Positions 56,784 to 64,000 of a DNA stretch of 64,000 nt are shown one piece after another. This stretch comes from Nocardia crassostreae. GTDB taxonomy: Bacteria; Actinomycetota; Actinomycetes; Mycobacteriales; Mycobacteriaceae. How positions within the stretch are numbered: the first letter of the stretch is position 1; each line of letters opens with the position of its first letter. A model generated the notes under the pieces. That model did no database searches. It was not told the origin of the DNA and saw only the letters and a program-made list of their open reading frames with translations. The stretch is from positions 1-64,000 of the forward strand of contig NZ_BDCH01000019.1 of NCBI RefSeq assembly GCF_001613405.1, read 5' to 3'. The translations under genes and the position numbers were made by a program.

Positions 56784-57871
56784 GTCGACCACTCCTTAGC
56801 GAGCGCGGACAGGATTCGGGTTTCGGTCTGCAGGTCTTCGCCGCCGGGCAGATCGAGGCCGGGCGCGGCCGAGTCCGGTGGCGCACCGGCCAGTTTCGCC
56901 GCGGCGGCGGCCGCGAGCAGCGGCGCGGTCGCGCCCGGACCACCGTGCCGCGTGCCGGAGGGTACGTACGGCGACAGCGCGAGCACGGCGTCGTTGATCT
57001 CGATCACCATGCGGTGCAGGCGATAGGTGGCGTCGGCGTGGTCCGGGCGGGGCTGCACCACCTCGGGACAGACCCGGGTGAGGTCCGCCCACAACGGCGT
57101 CAGGTCGGTAATGGCCCGCGCGGTCGGATCACCGCGCACCGCGTCGACGGCGCGCAGCGCCAGAGGAATGGCGGCCAGCGGCGTGAAGGCGATGATGTCG
57201 ACCACGAAGGCCATGCGGTCGGTGTGCGCGGCATATTCGGTGAACCCGTTGACCCGCCCGGTCGCGAGGATCAGCGAGGTGGTCAGCCCGAAGCTGAGAC
57301 TGCCGATGAGCCCGGTGAAGATGGCCAGGAACAAGCCGTAGAACAGCCGCGCCCCGAGCGGTGGCCGTGCGCGCAGCTCCTGAATGCAGGCGGCGACGAT
57401 GAGTACCGCGCACGCGTACGGGAACACCACGAAGAACACCGTCATGGGCGCGGCCTGCCAGCCCGGGTACTGCAGCACGATCCCGCCCCCGTCGACCACG
57501 ACATCGCCCAGGATCAGATAGCCCAGCCCCAGCAGCACCGCCGCGGTGTAGACCGGCAGCGGCGCCGGTGGATTGCGCTGGCGGGTATGCGAAATCATGA
57601 GATACGCCGCCGCCATGACAACGATCATCAGGGCATTGGCGAGCTGGTACTGCCGCGCGGGGCTGAGCAGTGGATGCAGGGGCCCGAGCCGATGCTGGGC
57701 CGATTCGATGAGCAGCAGCCAGGCGATGGTCGAACCCACCAGCGCCACATTGATCTGCCGGTTGGCGAAGGTGTCGGCGCACCAACGCAATCGCAGCGCG
57801 GTCACCGTCGCGGTCAGGGCCCACAGCGGCCAGGCGAACGCCTCCGGCAGCGACGAGTGCGGCGGCAGCAT
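56741..57871 (-). CDS. Seven-helix MAB_1171c/DUF6545-type membrane protein
   Basis: The 376-residue protein has about seven N-terminal membrane helices (residues about 15-250) and a C-terminal cytoplasmic domain of about 130 residues (PLWADLTRVCPEVVQPRPDHADATYRLHRMVIEINDAVLALSPY). This layout is that of the MAB_1171c family of putative transporters or sensors in Actinobacteria, with no known substrate. Its ATG shares one base with the stop of the metallopeptidase gene (TGATG), and its end overlaps the P450 start. Confidence 0.8.
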   Translation of the reverse strand: MLPPHSSLPEAFAWPLWALTATVTALRLRWCADTFANRQINVALVGSTIAWLLLIESAQHRLGPLHPLLSPARQYQLANALMIVVMAAAYLMISHTRQRNPPAPLPVYTAAVLLGLGYLILGDVVVDGGGIVLQYPGWQAAPMTVFFVVFPYACAVLIVAACIQELRARPPLGARLFYGLFLAIFTGLIGSLSFGLTTSLILATGRVNGFTEYAAHTDRMAFVVDIIAFTPLAAIPLALRAVDAVRGDPTARAITDLTPLWADLTRVCPEVVQPRPDHADATYRLHRMVIEINDAVLALSPYVPSGTRHGGPGATAPLLAAAAAAKLAGAPPDSAAPGLDLPGGEDLQTETRILSALAKEWSTCRPSLIHPGASRS

Positions 57872-58347
57872 CAGCGCCGCCCGAAGCTGTTGCGCAACGG
57901 CGCGAACGGCCGCCGCCGGGTGGCGGGCATGATGAGATTGGCGAAACTCTCCGCCTCGATCTCCTTACCGGTGTCGAAAGCGCCGCGCGCCAGCATATTC
58001 CCCATGCGGGCCACGGAGTCCGGCCCGACGAAACCGCCGAGGTATTCGCCCAGCGCCTCGTGGATGCGCTCGCCCTCGTGCCCCAGCAGCAGATGGCCGA
58101 TCTCGTGCAGCACCGTGTGCTCGACCATGTACCGCGAGGACCGCTCCTCGTAGACGATGAGGGTCATATCGTCGCTGTCGGCGAGCAGGCCGCAGGGGAA
58201 TCCGGCGACCCGCAGGCCCGGGAGTCCGGTCAGCACAATGGGTTTGCCGCGGTGCGCGGCCAGCTCGTCGACGAACCGCGTGAGATTCCACGGTTCGGGG
58301 ATGGCGAGTTCGGCGACCAGGACCGCGACGGGATCAGGGCTTGCCAT
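57871..58347 (-). CDS. ImmA/IrrE-type zinc metallopeptidase
   Basis: The 158-residue protein has the zincin motif HEIGHLLLGHE (HExxH, third ligand probably in EIEAESFANLI), the hallmark of ImmA/IrrE peptidases that cleave repressors paired with them. The ATG at 58345-58347 lies inside the end of the upstream HTH gene. In such pairs the peptidase relieves repression by cutting the HTH protein; here the targets may be one or both of the two HTH proteins upstream. That relation is inference from the family. Confidence 0.85.
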   Translation of the reverse strand: MASPDPVAVLVAELAIPEPWNLTRFVDELAAHRGKPIVLTGLPGLRVAGFPCGLLADSDDMTLIVYEERSSRYMVEHTVLHEIGHLLLGHEGERIHEALGEYLGGFVGPDSVARMGNMLARGAFDTGKEIEAESFANLIMPATRRRPFAPLRNSFGRR

Positions 58348-58753
58348 GCGAACCGCCCGGTGCCGTGGCGCGCGCGGCCCGGATGGTCTCGATGAGCAAT
58401 TCCACGGTGTCGGTATTGAGATTGCCGCCGCGGAAGTGCACCGCGCCGAGCTTGATGCCGAGCGTGCGCGCGGTTTCGAGAATGCCGAGCTTCTGATCGA
58501 GGACCCGCATCTCCTCCGCCTCGGGATCGAGCAGATAGCGGGGGTCCATATCGAAGTGCACGGCGATCGCGCACAATAGTTCCCGGTGCGGATCACCGCT
58601 CCCGGACCGGACCGCCGCGATCTCGGCGGCGGCGACAGCGCGCCCGAGTATCCGGCTCGCCGCATCCGCGATCTCCGCGTTCTGCTCGGTGTCGTCATCG
58701 GAGCGTCCGAGGAACCCGCACAGCCGGTTGACTCGATCCGCAACGACATTCAT
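58334..58753 (-). CDS. XRE-like helix-turn-helix protein of the peptidase operon
   Basis: The 139-residue protein has a Cro/C1-like helical region: AADAASRILGRAVAAAEIAAVRSGSGDPHRELLCAIAVHFDMDPRYLLD. A C-terminal helical part follows (LDQKLGILETARTLGIKLGAVHFRGG). It resembles small actinobacterial regulators seen beside ImmA/IrrE peptidases. It overlaps the upstream gene as ATGA and the peptidase start by 14 bp. Confidence 0.75.
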   Translation of the reverse strand: MNVVADRVNRLCGFLGRSDDDTEQNAEIADAASRILGRAVAAAEIAAVRSGSGDPHRELLCAIAVHFDMDPRYLLDPEAEEMRVLDQKLGILETARTLGIKLGAVHFRGGNLNTDTVELLIETIRAARATAPGGSHGKP

Positions 58754-59418
58754 TCCGAGCCATCTCCTGCATCCCGGCGCGCCCGCGCGAGCCTGCCGGT
58801 GAATCTACCTGCCAATGCGTCCGGAATGTCGGGTGCACGGCCGATCAGCCAGCGCCGGTACAGCTTGCCCTCGTAATCCGGATCGTCCTCGGACACCGGA
58901 CCGCTCAGCAGTTCGCCGAACGCCTGCTCCAGCAAGGGCGGCGATGCGGCGTCCGGATGCCAGTTCCGTTCCAGCAGGTCGGTCAGGTACAGGCCGAGCA
59001 GGCAGCCGAGGCCCGCATTGAGCCGATCCAACGCGGCGCGCAGGCAGGGCTCGTCGACCCGCTCCCCGGTCAGGGCCTCGTTGACCTCGATCTGAGTGTT
59101 GAACAGCTCCAAGGCCAATCCGGCCGGGACCGCCACCACCGCGGTGCCCGGATCCAGCGGGGGTTGCGCGAGCCGGGCGCGCGGCTTCTCGCCGCGCCAG
59201 TACGCCCGCGCGGCGCTGCCGTCCTGCCAGGACAATGCCTGGTCCAGGCGGCGGAAGGTGACCGGTTTGGGCGCGGGGCCCAGGGTCGCGGCCTCCACCC
59301 GCACCAGCGTGCGCCGCGTCGGCCCGCCTGCCGCGATCACGTCGTCGAAACTGACATTGAGCTCCCGCCGCCGCTCCCGCACACACGCCGCGAGGAACGT
59401 GGCGTACTCCGGTTGCAT
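58750..59418 (-). CDS. Helix-turn-helix regulator heading the peptidase/7TM/P450 operon
   Basis: The 222-residue protein has an N-terminal HTH (FLAACVRERRRELNVSFDDVIAAGGPTRRTLVRVEAATL...TFRRLDQALSWQDGSAARAYWRG), the layout of XRE regulators that act on cell-surface or stress operons. A C-terminal domain follows (LFNTQIEVNEALTGERVDEPCLRAALDRLNAGLGCLLGLYLTDLLE), of no known family. The ATG at 59416-59418 is preferred to the GTG and TTG just upstream. It is the first gene of the five-gene operon. Confidence 0.78.
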   Translation of the reverse strand: MQPEYATFLAACVRERRRELNVSFDDVIAAGGPTRRTLVRVEAATLGPAPKPVTFRRLDQALSWQDGSAARAYWRGEKPRARLAQPPLDPGTAVVAVPAGLALELFNTQIEVNEALTGERVDEPCLRAALDRLNAGLGCLLGLYLTDLLERNWHPDAASPPLLEQAFGELLSGPVSEDDPDYEGKLYRRWLIGRAPDIPDALAGRFTGRLARARRDAGDGSE

Positions 59419-59631
59419 GTGCACCAATTTTCCCCTGCGCCCCGAAGGATTCGACCTCCAGCAGGCTACTCCCCTCGCGCAACGGCTTTTTCACGTTTTC
59501 TACCGATTTTTCTTGCCGCGCGGCAGGGCCTGGCCTAGGCTCAGGCCCATGAGCCGGGGCGGCGCACCGATCTGGTTGAGGAGGGGAGAGCTCGGCGCGC
59601 TACCCCGGCTTGTTCCGTGCGTTCCGGCTCG

Positions 59632-60045
59632 TCACCACGCCATATTGGCGTAGCTCACCAGCGTGTCCTGGCTCTCCTGCGAGAGCTTCAAGGTGCCGCC
59701 GACGTTCTTCCAGGTCAACGGGATCGGGAAGGAGTACGAGCCGAGGCGGCTGTTCAAGGTGGCGGACAGGACATCCCCGTCCACGGTGACCGGACCCGAG
59801 ACATCCCAGCTGTACCCGGGAATGCGGTTGATGGTCTGACCGACCACGGCAATGGAGGCGGCATCGCCGGACTCGAGCTCGGCGGCGGAGCCATTGAGCG
59901 CGGCCTGCAGCTTGCCCTGCAGTTCACCCGGGCTCGGCGCGGCCGGTGCGGCGACGGCGGCGGGGGCGTTGACCACGACGACGGCGGCAACCGGGGACAG
60001 CAGAGCGGCGGTCGCCAGGGAGGCCGCGACGAGTGAACGAATCAT
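59632..60045 (-). CDS. Secreted low-molecular-weight antigen, MTB12/CFP-2-like
   Basis: The 137-residue protein has a signal peptide (SLVAASLATAALLSPVAAVV, cleavage near AAVAAPAAPS). The mature part begins PGELQGKLQAALNGSAA and continues with TVDGDVLSATLNSRLGSYSF and PIPLTWKNVGGTLKLSQES. It matches the MTB12 family of secreted actinobacterial proteins; the cellular role is unknown. GAGGAG lies before the ATG. An IdeR-like iron box overlaps the promoter, so the gene may be iron-regulated. Confidence 0.82.
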   Translation of the reverse strand: MIRSLVAASLATAALLSPVAAVVVVNAPAAVAAPAAPSPGELQGKLQAALNGSAAELESGDAASIAVVGQTINRIPGYSWDVSGPVTVDGDVLSATLNSRLGSYSFPIPLTWKNVGGTLKLSQESQDTLVSYANMAW

Positions 60046-60064
60046 GGGGTGAAACTCCTCTTAT

Positions 60065-60083
60065 GTAGGTAAGCCTAAGCATA
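60065..60083 (-). promoter_or_regulatory. IdeR/DtxR-like iron box upstream of the MTB12-like gene
   Basis: On the minus strand the core TTAGGCTTACCTA matches the IdeR consensus TTAGGTTAGGCTAACCTAA at 14 of 19 positions. It ends 20 bp before the start codon and overlaps the likely transcription start. IdeR with iron would repress the gene. Confidence 0.65.
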
Positions 60084-60104
60084 TTGCACGAGGTCCGCGG
60101 CCGG

Positions 60105-60780
60105 TCAACCTAGGTGCACGCTCGGCCACTGCCGGATATCGCGCCGCAACTGCCGATCGCGGGTGGCCACCACCACCGCCGCCGCGGTCGCCCGCACAGC
60201 CTCGGTGAGCTCGTCCACCAAGGCGATGGACAGATGGTTGGTCGGCTCGTCCAGCAACAGCAGATGCGGGCGCGCGGCCAGCGCGCACGCCAGATCCAAC
60301 CGGCGCTGCTGCCCCATGGACAGCTCGCCCAGGCGTTTGCCCGCATCCTCCCGCGAGAGCAGCCCGAGCTCGGGCAGTTTCACCACCTCGTTCTCGGCGA
60401 GCACGCCCGCCGAAACCAGACCGGAAGTGAACGCGGAGTACGCATCTCGCGCCCGGCGCTGCGGCTGTCGCGCGGATTCCTGCCGCAACAACCGAATTCG
60501 CGCCCGGCGCGCCCGGCGCACGTGCCCGGTCGTGGGTTCCAGTGTCCCGGTGAGCACATCGAGCAGCGTCGACTTGCCCGCGCCATTGGCGCCGGTGATC
60601 ACCAACCGGTCACCGGAGTCCACGGCCAGCGCCACCGGCTCGCGCAAACGCTGCGCCACCGTCGCTTCCTCGACGCGGACCAGGGTCACCCCGGGCCGGG
60701 AAGGCGAGATCGATAATGGTCTCGGCCACATCGGACAGCAGCGCCCGGTCATGGCTCACCAGCACGACGCCACCGGCGAA
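60105..60780 (-). pseudogene. ABC-F ATPase relic
   Basis: Only the end of the first ATPase domain (60700-60780, FAGGVVLVSHDRALLSDVAE...DLAF) and the whole second ATPase domain (60105-60689) remain, in different frames. Between them only about 11 bp are left where the usual linker of 70-100 residues should be. The second domain still has Walker A GANGAGKST, signature LSMGQQRRLDLA and Walker B LLLLDEPTNHLS. ABC-F proteins act on the ribosome in antibiotic resistance and translation. The first domain is lost, and a sigma factor gene begins just upstream, so the remnant is not functional. Confidence 0.85.
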
Positions 60781-60874
60781 TCCGCTCCTGCGTCGCCAGC
60801 GTGCCGACCCGGTGCACCGCACCGGCATCGGGGGCGAGTGGACGCGGCCCGTATCCGTGGCCGACCATGGGCGC

Positions 60875-61816
60875 ATGCTCAGTACGTACGAAGCCGATCT
60901 GTTCGAGAGCGCCCGGGGCCGCCTGGAGGCGATCGCCTACCGGTTGCTGGGGTCGGCGAGCGATGCCGAGGACGCGGTGCAGGACACGTACCTGCGGTGG
61001 CATGCGGCGGACCGGGAGCTCATCGAGACGCCCGAGGCATGGCTGACCAAGGTGCTCACCAATCTCTGCCTCAACCAGCTCACCTCGGCGCGGGCCCGGC
61101 GCGAAACCTATGTGGGGCAATGGCTTCCGGAGCCACTGCTGACCGGTGACCGAATGCTCGGACCCGCCGACACCATGGAGCAGCGGGAGTCGGTGTCCAT
61201 GGCCGTGCTCACCGTCATGGAGCGGCTCTCGCCCAATGAGCGGGCGGTGTACGTGCTGCGCGAGGCATTCGGATACTCGCATCGCGAGGTGGCGGAGATC
61301 CTCGATCTCACCGAGGCGAACTGCCAGCAGATCTACCGGCGCGCCAAACAGCATGTCGGCGCCGAGCGCGCCCGCACGACCATCGACGCGGAGGCCGCGC
61401 GCAAGATCGTCGAGGAGTTTCTGGCCGCGGCCCTCAGCGGCGATACCCAGCCCCTGGTCCGGCTGCTCACCGACAACGCGGTCAGCATCGCCGACGGCGG
61501 CGGCAAGGTGCATGCCCGCAGGACCCCGGTCCTGGGCGTCGCCCGGGTCGCCCGCTACCTGCACAACCTGTTCCATCCGAATACCGCCAAACAGGCACTG
61601 ATCGAGGGCGTCCCGAGCCTGTACGCCGTCGAGGTCAATGGCGGGCCCGCCGTGCTGCTCGAGCTCGACGGTCAGGTGTACGGCGTCTTCTGCATCCAGG
61701 CGACGGCCGACGGCATCGCGGCTCTCCATATCCAGGTCAACCCGGACAAGCTGGCTCACATCAACCGCCAGTGGGCGGCCGCCGGGCCCCAGCACCCCTA
61801 CCACGCGGGGTGGTGA
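60875..61816 (+). CDS. ECF41-family RNA polymerase sigma factor (SigJ-like)
   Basis: The 313-residue protein has sigma region 2 (AIAYRLLGSASDAEDAVQDTYLRWHA) and region 4 (SPNERAVYVLREAFGYSHREVAEILDLTEANCQQIYRRAKQ). It also has the ECF41-specific features: WLPEP in the linker, a SnoaL-like C-terminal extension with DGGGK, and a late NPDKL motif. In this family the extension replaces an anti-sigma factor. The oxidoreductase gene follows by 80 bp and is the usual kind of ECF41 target. Confidence 0.93.
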   Translation: MLSTYEADLFESARGRLEAIAYRLLGSASDAEDAVQDTYLRWHAADRELIETPEAWLTKVLTNLCLNQLTSARARRETYVGQWLPEPLLTGDRMLGPADTMEQRESVSMAVLTVMERLSPNERAVYVLREAFGYSHREVAEILDLTEANCQQIYRRAKQHVGAERARTTIDAEAARKIVEEFLAAALSGDTQPLVRLLTDNAVSIADGGGKVHARRTPVLGVARVARYLHNLFHPNTAKQALIEGVPSLYAVEVNGGPAVLLELDGQVYGVFCIQATADGIAALHIQVNPDKLAHINRQWAAAGPQHPYHAGW

Positions 61817-61896
61817 CCCACCTCACAGCCCGGTCCTGTCAGGGTTCGCGCACCTATCCGGTTCAGGAGGTGAGTCCAACCCGATAGGAGCAAGCC

Positions 61897-63075
61897 ATGA
61901 AGCACCGCATCGTCGTCCTCGGAGCCGGGTACGCCGGAGCCGTCACCGCGGGCCGCCTCGCCAAGCGGCTGCACCGCGACGACGTCGAGATCACCCTCGT
62001 GAACGCCGATCCCGACTTCGTGGAGCGGGTGCGCATGCATCAGCTCGCGAGCGGACAGGATCTGCCGCAGCGGCCGTTGCGTGAGATCTACGCGGGCACC
62101 GGCGTGCAGGTCCGGATCGCCCGGGTCGCCGCGGTGGACGCGGAGGGCAAGACCGTCGATCTCACGGGCGAGAACGGCGCCGAGACCCTGGGCTACGACT
62201 CCCTCGTGTACGCCCTCGGCAGCACCATCGCCGATTTCGGCGTCCCCGGTGTCGTCGAGTACGCCCACAATGTCGCGAGCAAGGCCGCCGCGATGCGGGT
62301 GCGCGCTCGGCTGGGCGAGCTGGCCGCGGGCGCGCGGGTGCTGATCGTGGGCGGCGGTCTGACCGGCCTCGAGGTGTCCGCGGAGATCGCCGAGGCGCGC
62401 CCGGATCTCGACGTCGCGATCGCCGCCCGCGGCGGTATCGGCGACTGGCTGGACGAGAAGGCCCAGCGCTACCTGCGCGCGGCCTTCGACCGATTCGGCA
62501 TCACCGTTCACGAACGGACCGACATCACCCGCGTCGAAGCGAACGGGGCGGTCACCGGGGACGGCGTGATTCCGGCCGATTTGACCGTCTGGACAGCGGG
62601 TTTCGCGGTGCACCCGATCGCGGCCGCCACCACGCTGGAGGTGACCGGAGCCGGGCAGATCGTCGTCGACGCCACGCTGCGCTCGGTCTCGCACCCGGAT
62701 GTGTACGCCGTCGGCGATGCCGCCGCCGTCATCGGGGTGGGCGGTAAGCCGCTCCGGATGGGCTGCGCCACGGCGATGCCCATGGCCTGGCAGGGCGCCG
62801 ATGCGCTCGCCGCGCGCCTGACCGGCCGCAAGGTTCCCGATGCCCCGATCGGCTACGCCAAGCAGTGCATCAGCCTCGGTCGCCGCGATGCCGTCATCCA
62901 GCATGTGACCCCCGAGGATCAGCCCACGGACAAGGTGACCACGGGCCGCATGGGTGCGCGCATCAAGGAAGTCATCTGCGCGTCGACGGTCTGGGCCGTC
63001 AAGCACCCGACCTTCATGCTGCCGAGCCGCCGTCGCCGCATCGTGACGGCGAACCCGGCGAATGTCACCGTGTGA
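61897..63075 (+). CDS. NAD(P)/FAD-dependent oxidoreductase (NDH-2-like)
   Basis: The 392-residue protein has two dinucleotide-binding folds, MKHRIVVLGAGYAGAVTAGRL and VLIVGGGLTGLEVSAEIAE, and the flavin site VYAVGDAAAVIG. It resembles type II NADH dehydrogenases but is short and has no clear membrane helix. A TAGGAGC site precedes the ATG. It is the partner gene of the ECF41 sigma factor. A TGTCAGG at 61837 may be part of its promoter, though the match to an ECF41 site is weak. Confidence 0.88.
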   Translation: MKHRIVVLGAGYAGAVTAGRLAKRLHRDDVEITLVNADPDFVERVRMHQLASGQDLPQRPLREIYAGTGVQVRIARVAAVDAEGKTVDLTGENGAETLGYDSLVYALGSTIADFGVPGVVEYAHNVASKAAAMRVRARLGELAAGARVLIVGGGLTGLEVSAEIAEARPDLDVAIAARGGIGDWLDEKAQRYLRAAFDRFGITVHERTDITRVEANGAVTGDGVIPADLTVWTAGFAVHPIAAATTLEVTGAGQIVVDATLRSVSHPDVYAVGDAAAVIGVGGKPLRMGCATAMPMAWQGADALAARLTGRKVPDAPIGYAKQCISLGRRDAVIQHVTPEDQPTDKVTTGRMGARIKEVICASTVWAVKHPTFMLPSRRRRIVTANPANVTV

Positions 63076-63093
63076 GAGGCGATGGGGCCGCAG

Positions 63094-63390
63094 TCATTCG
63101 GCGGCGGAGAGCTCGCTCTCCCATTCGTTCGGATGACCGTGCACCGTCGGGTCGTAGAGCACCACGAACCGGAATCGCTGCGGCGCGGATAGTGGGAACG
63201 GCCCGACCGCCAGCTCCTCGGAGGTGTAGCGGTCATCGCTCATGGTGCGCACCCAGGTGGGCGTCCCGCCTTGCCGGTCGATCCATTTCTGGAAGACCGA
63301 CCGGGACGGCTTGGCCGCCATGATCACCGACATGAGCGGAAGCTCGTCGAGTTCGCCGGTGGTCGAAACAAACCGCAAGCCATCGCTCAT
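63094..63390 (-). CDS. Hypothetical protein, 98 residues
   Basis: A soluble protein beginning MSDGLRFVSTTGELDELPLM, with a central SRSVFQKWIDRQGGTPTWVRTM and an FRFVVLYDPTVHGHPNEWE end. I do not recognise the family. The start could also be one of the inner ATGs. It is convergent with the oxidoreductase gene and lies downstream of the partial membrane protein. Confidence 0.6.
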   Translation of the reverse strand: MSDGLRFVSTTGELDELPLMSVIMAAKPSRSVFQKWIDRQGGTPTWVRTMSDDRYTSEELAVGPFPLSAPQRFRFVVLYDPTVHGHPNEWESELSAAE

Positions 63391-63456
63391 AGCCGTGATC
63401 CCCTCATCCGTCTGCTACACCGTCGCCCCTCACCTCACCAAGGCGGTCGGCGAAGG

Positions 63457-64000
63457 TCAATCCCCGGCGACCGGTTGGTCGAGTACAGCCGCATTGACGA
63501 CGCGGGTGAGCGCGGCCAGATCTGCCCGAATGGCCCGGAACAGGGTGAATGCGAGTGCGAAGGCCGCTACCGAACCGGCGCACAACCACACCACCGATCC
63601 GGCGATCGAATGCAGATCGATCGGATCCAGGAATACCAATCCGACCCCGATGGTCACCAAAGGCACCCAGGCCGCCATGGCCAGCACGCGTTCACAGCGC
63701 CGCGCCAACCGGCGCAGCTGCTCGGCATCGGCGGCGGTCCTGGTCCCGTACAGCAGCAGTGCGGGGTAGTACCAGCGCACGACATGAAAGGTGATCAGGA
63801 AGAACGGGGCGGTCGCCGCGATCACACCGGTCATGAAATGGGATCCGACCAGATTAACGAACACCCCGACCGGCGGATCGGCCATGACCAGAATCGCGCT
63901 CCCGAGCAGGGCGAGCGCAATCTCCCAGCCCGCCACCATGATCCACCCGATGCGCCGCCCGCAGGCCAGGGTGTCGGCCCGCGCGCGGGCCAGGGTCGCC
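63457..64000 (-). CDS. Multi-helix membrane protein, cut by the window end
   Basis: The open frame runs past the right edge, so the N-terminus is missing. The visible C-terminal 180 residues hold four or five membrane segments (GWEIALALLGSAILVMA, GVIAATAPFFLITFHVVRW, VLAMAAWVPLVTIGVGLVFL, SIAGSVVWLCAGSVAAFALA). No family is recognised. Confidence 0.7.
   Translation of the reverse strand, partial: ATLARARADTLACGRRIGWIMVAGWEIALALLGSAILVMADPPVGVFVNLVGSHFMTGVIAATAPFFLITFHVVRWYYPALLLYGTRTAADAEQLRRLARRCERVLAMAAWVPLVTIGVGLVFLDPIDLHSIAGSVVWLCAGSVAAFALAFTLFRAIRADLAALTRVVNAAVLDQPVAGD

Overview
This is a high-GC actinobacterial chromosome segment, most likely from a mycolic-acid bacterium of the Nocardia type. 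The genus is inferred from gene content and order; there is no rRNA in the window. Two conserved blocks carry the argument. On the minus strand, pdxT, yebC, ruvC, ruvA and ruvB occur in the order seen in Mycobacteriales, although the usual neighbours tesB and pdxS have been pushed away by accessory genes. From 35.4 kb down to 28.9 kb, thrS, a HIT-family gene, pgsA, a PIM acyltransferase, pimA and a NUDIX gene are packed with overlapping starts and stops, as in Mycobacterium. An Ag85-like secreted esterase, an MTB12-like secreted antigen and an IdeR-type iron box fit the same group.

Layout. 0-0.6 kb: non-coding, with two large inverted repeats. 0.6-5.7 kb: Holliday-junction genes ruvCAB, a macro-domain protein, a DUF4383 membrane protein, yebC and pdxT. 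5.8-20 kb: accessory genes (a broken APC permease, tesB, a P1 peptidase, DUF1990, a broken AbiEii-like nucleotidyltransferase, an esterase, a thioesterase, regulators, an MHYT protein, an amidohydrolase). 20-28.5 kb: pdxS, a broken acyl-CoA dehydrogenase, a broken conserved gene, a divergent SnoaL/MarR pair with a palindromic operator, and a second-locus trpBA pair whose trpB is frameshifted. 28.9-35.4 kb: the phosphatidylinositol mannoside and thrS operon. 35.7-42 kb: an FhuF-like Fe-S protein, a TIGR02611 protein, a perfect 66-bp palindrome, and two tandem SulP-carbonic anhydrase fusions. 42-44 kb: a small lysine-rich protein with a caspase-like His/Cys pattern, and a DUF4388/roadblock pair. 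44.2-49.8 kb: proline catabolism (PucR-type regulator, pruA, proline dehydrogenase) followed by an amino-acid permease. 49.8-55.2 kb: a giant multidomain biotin-dependent carboxylase with one internal stop. 55.5-59.4 kb: an overlapping five-gene operon (two HTH proteins, an ImmA/IrrE-type metallopeptidase, a seven-helix MAB_1171c/DUF6545 protein and a cytochrome P450). 59.6-64 kb: an iron-box antigen gene, an ABC-F remnant, an ECF41 sigma factor with its oxidoreductase, and a membrane protein cut by the window end.

The window holds an unusual number of damaged genes: four in-frame nonsense codons (permease, acyl-CoA dehydrogenase, a conserved hypothetical and the carboxylase), a 19-bp tandem duplication in trpB, a G7-run frameshift, an apparent loss of the catalytic core of an AbiEii-like gene, and an ABC-F relic. 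Most nonsense codons fit a single C-to-T or G-to-A transition. Essential genes (ruv, thrS, pim, pgsA, pdx) are intact. The best candidates for something undescribed are the five-gene HTH/peptidase/7TM/P450 operon, the perfect 66-bp palindrome, the caspase-like small protein and the competing hairpins upstream of thrS.
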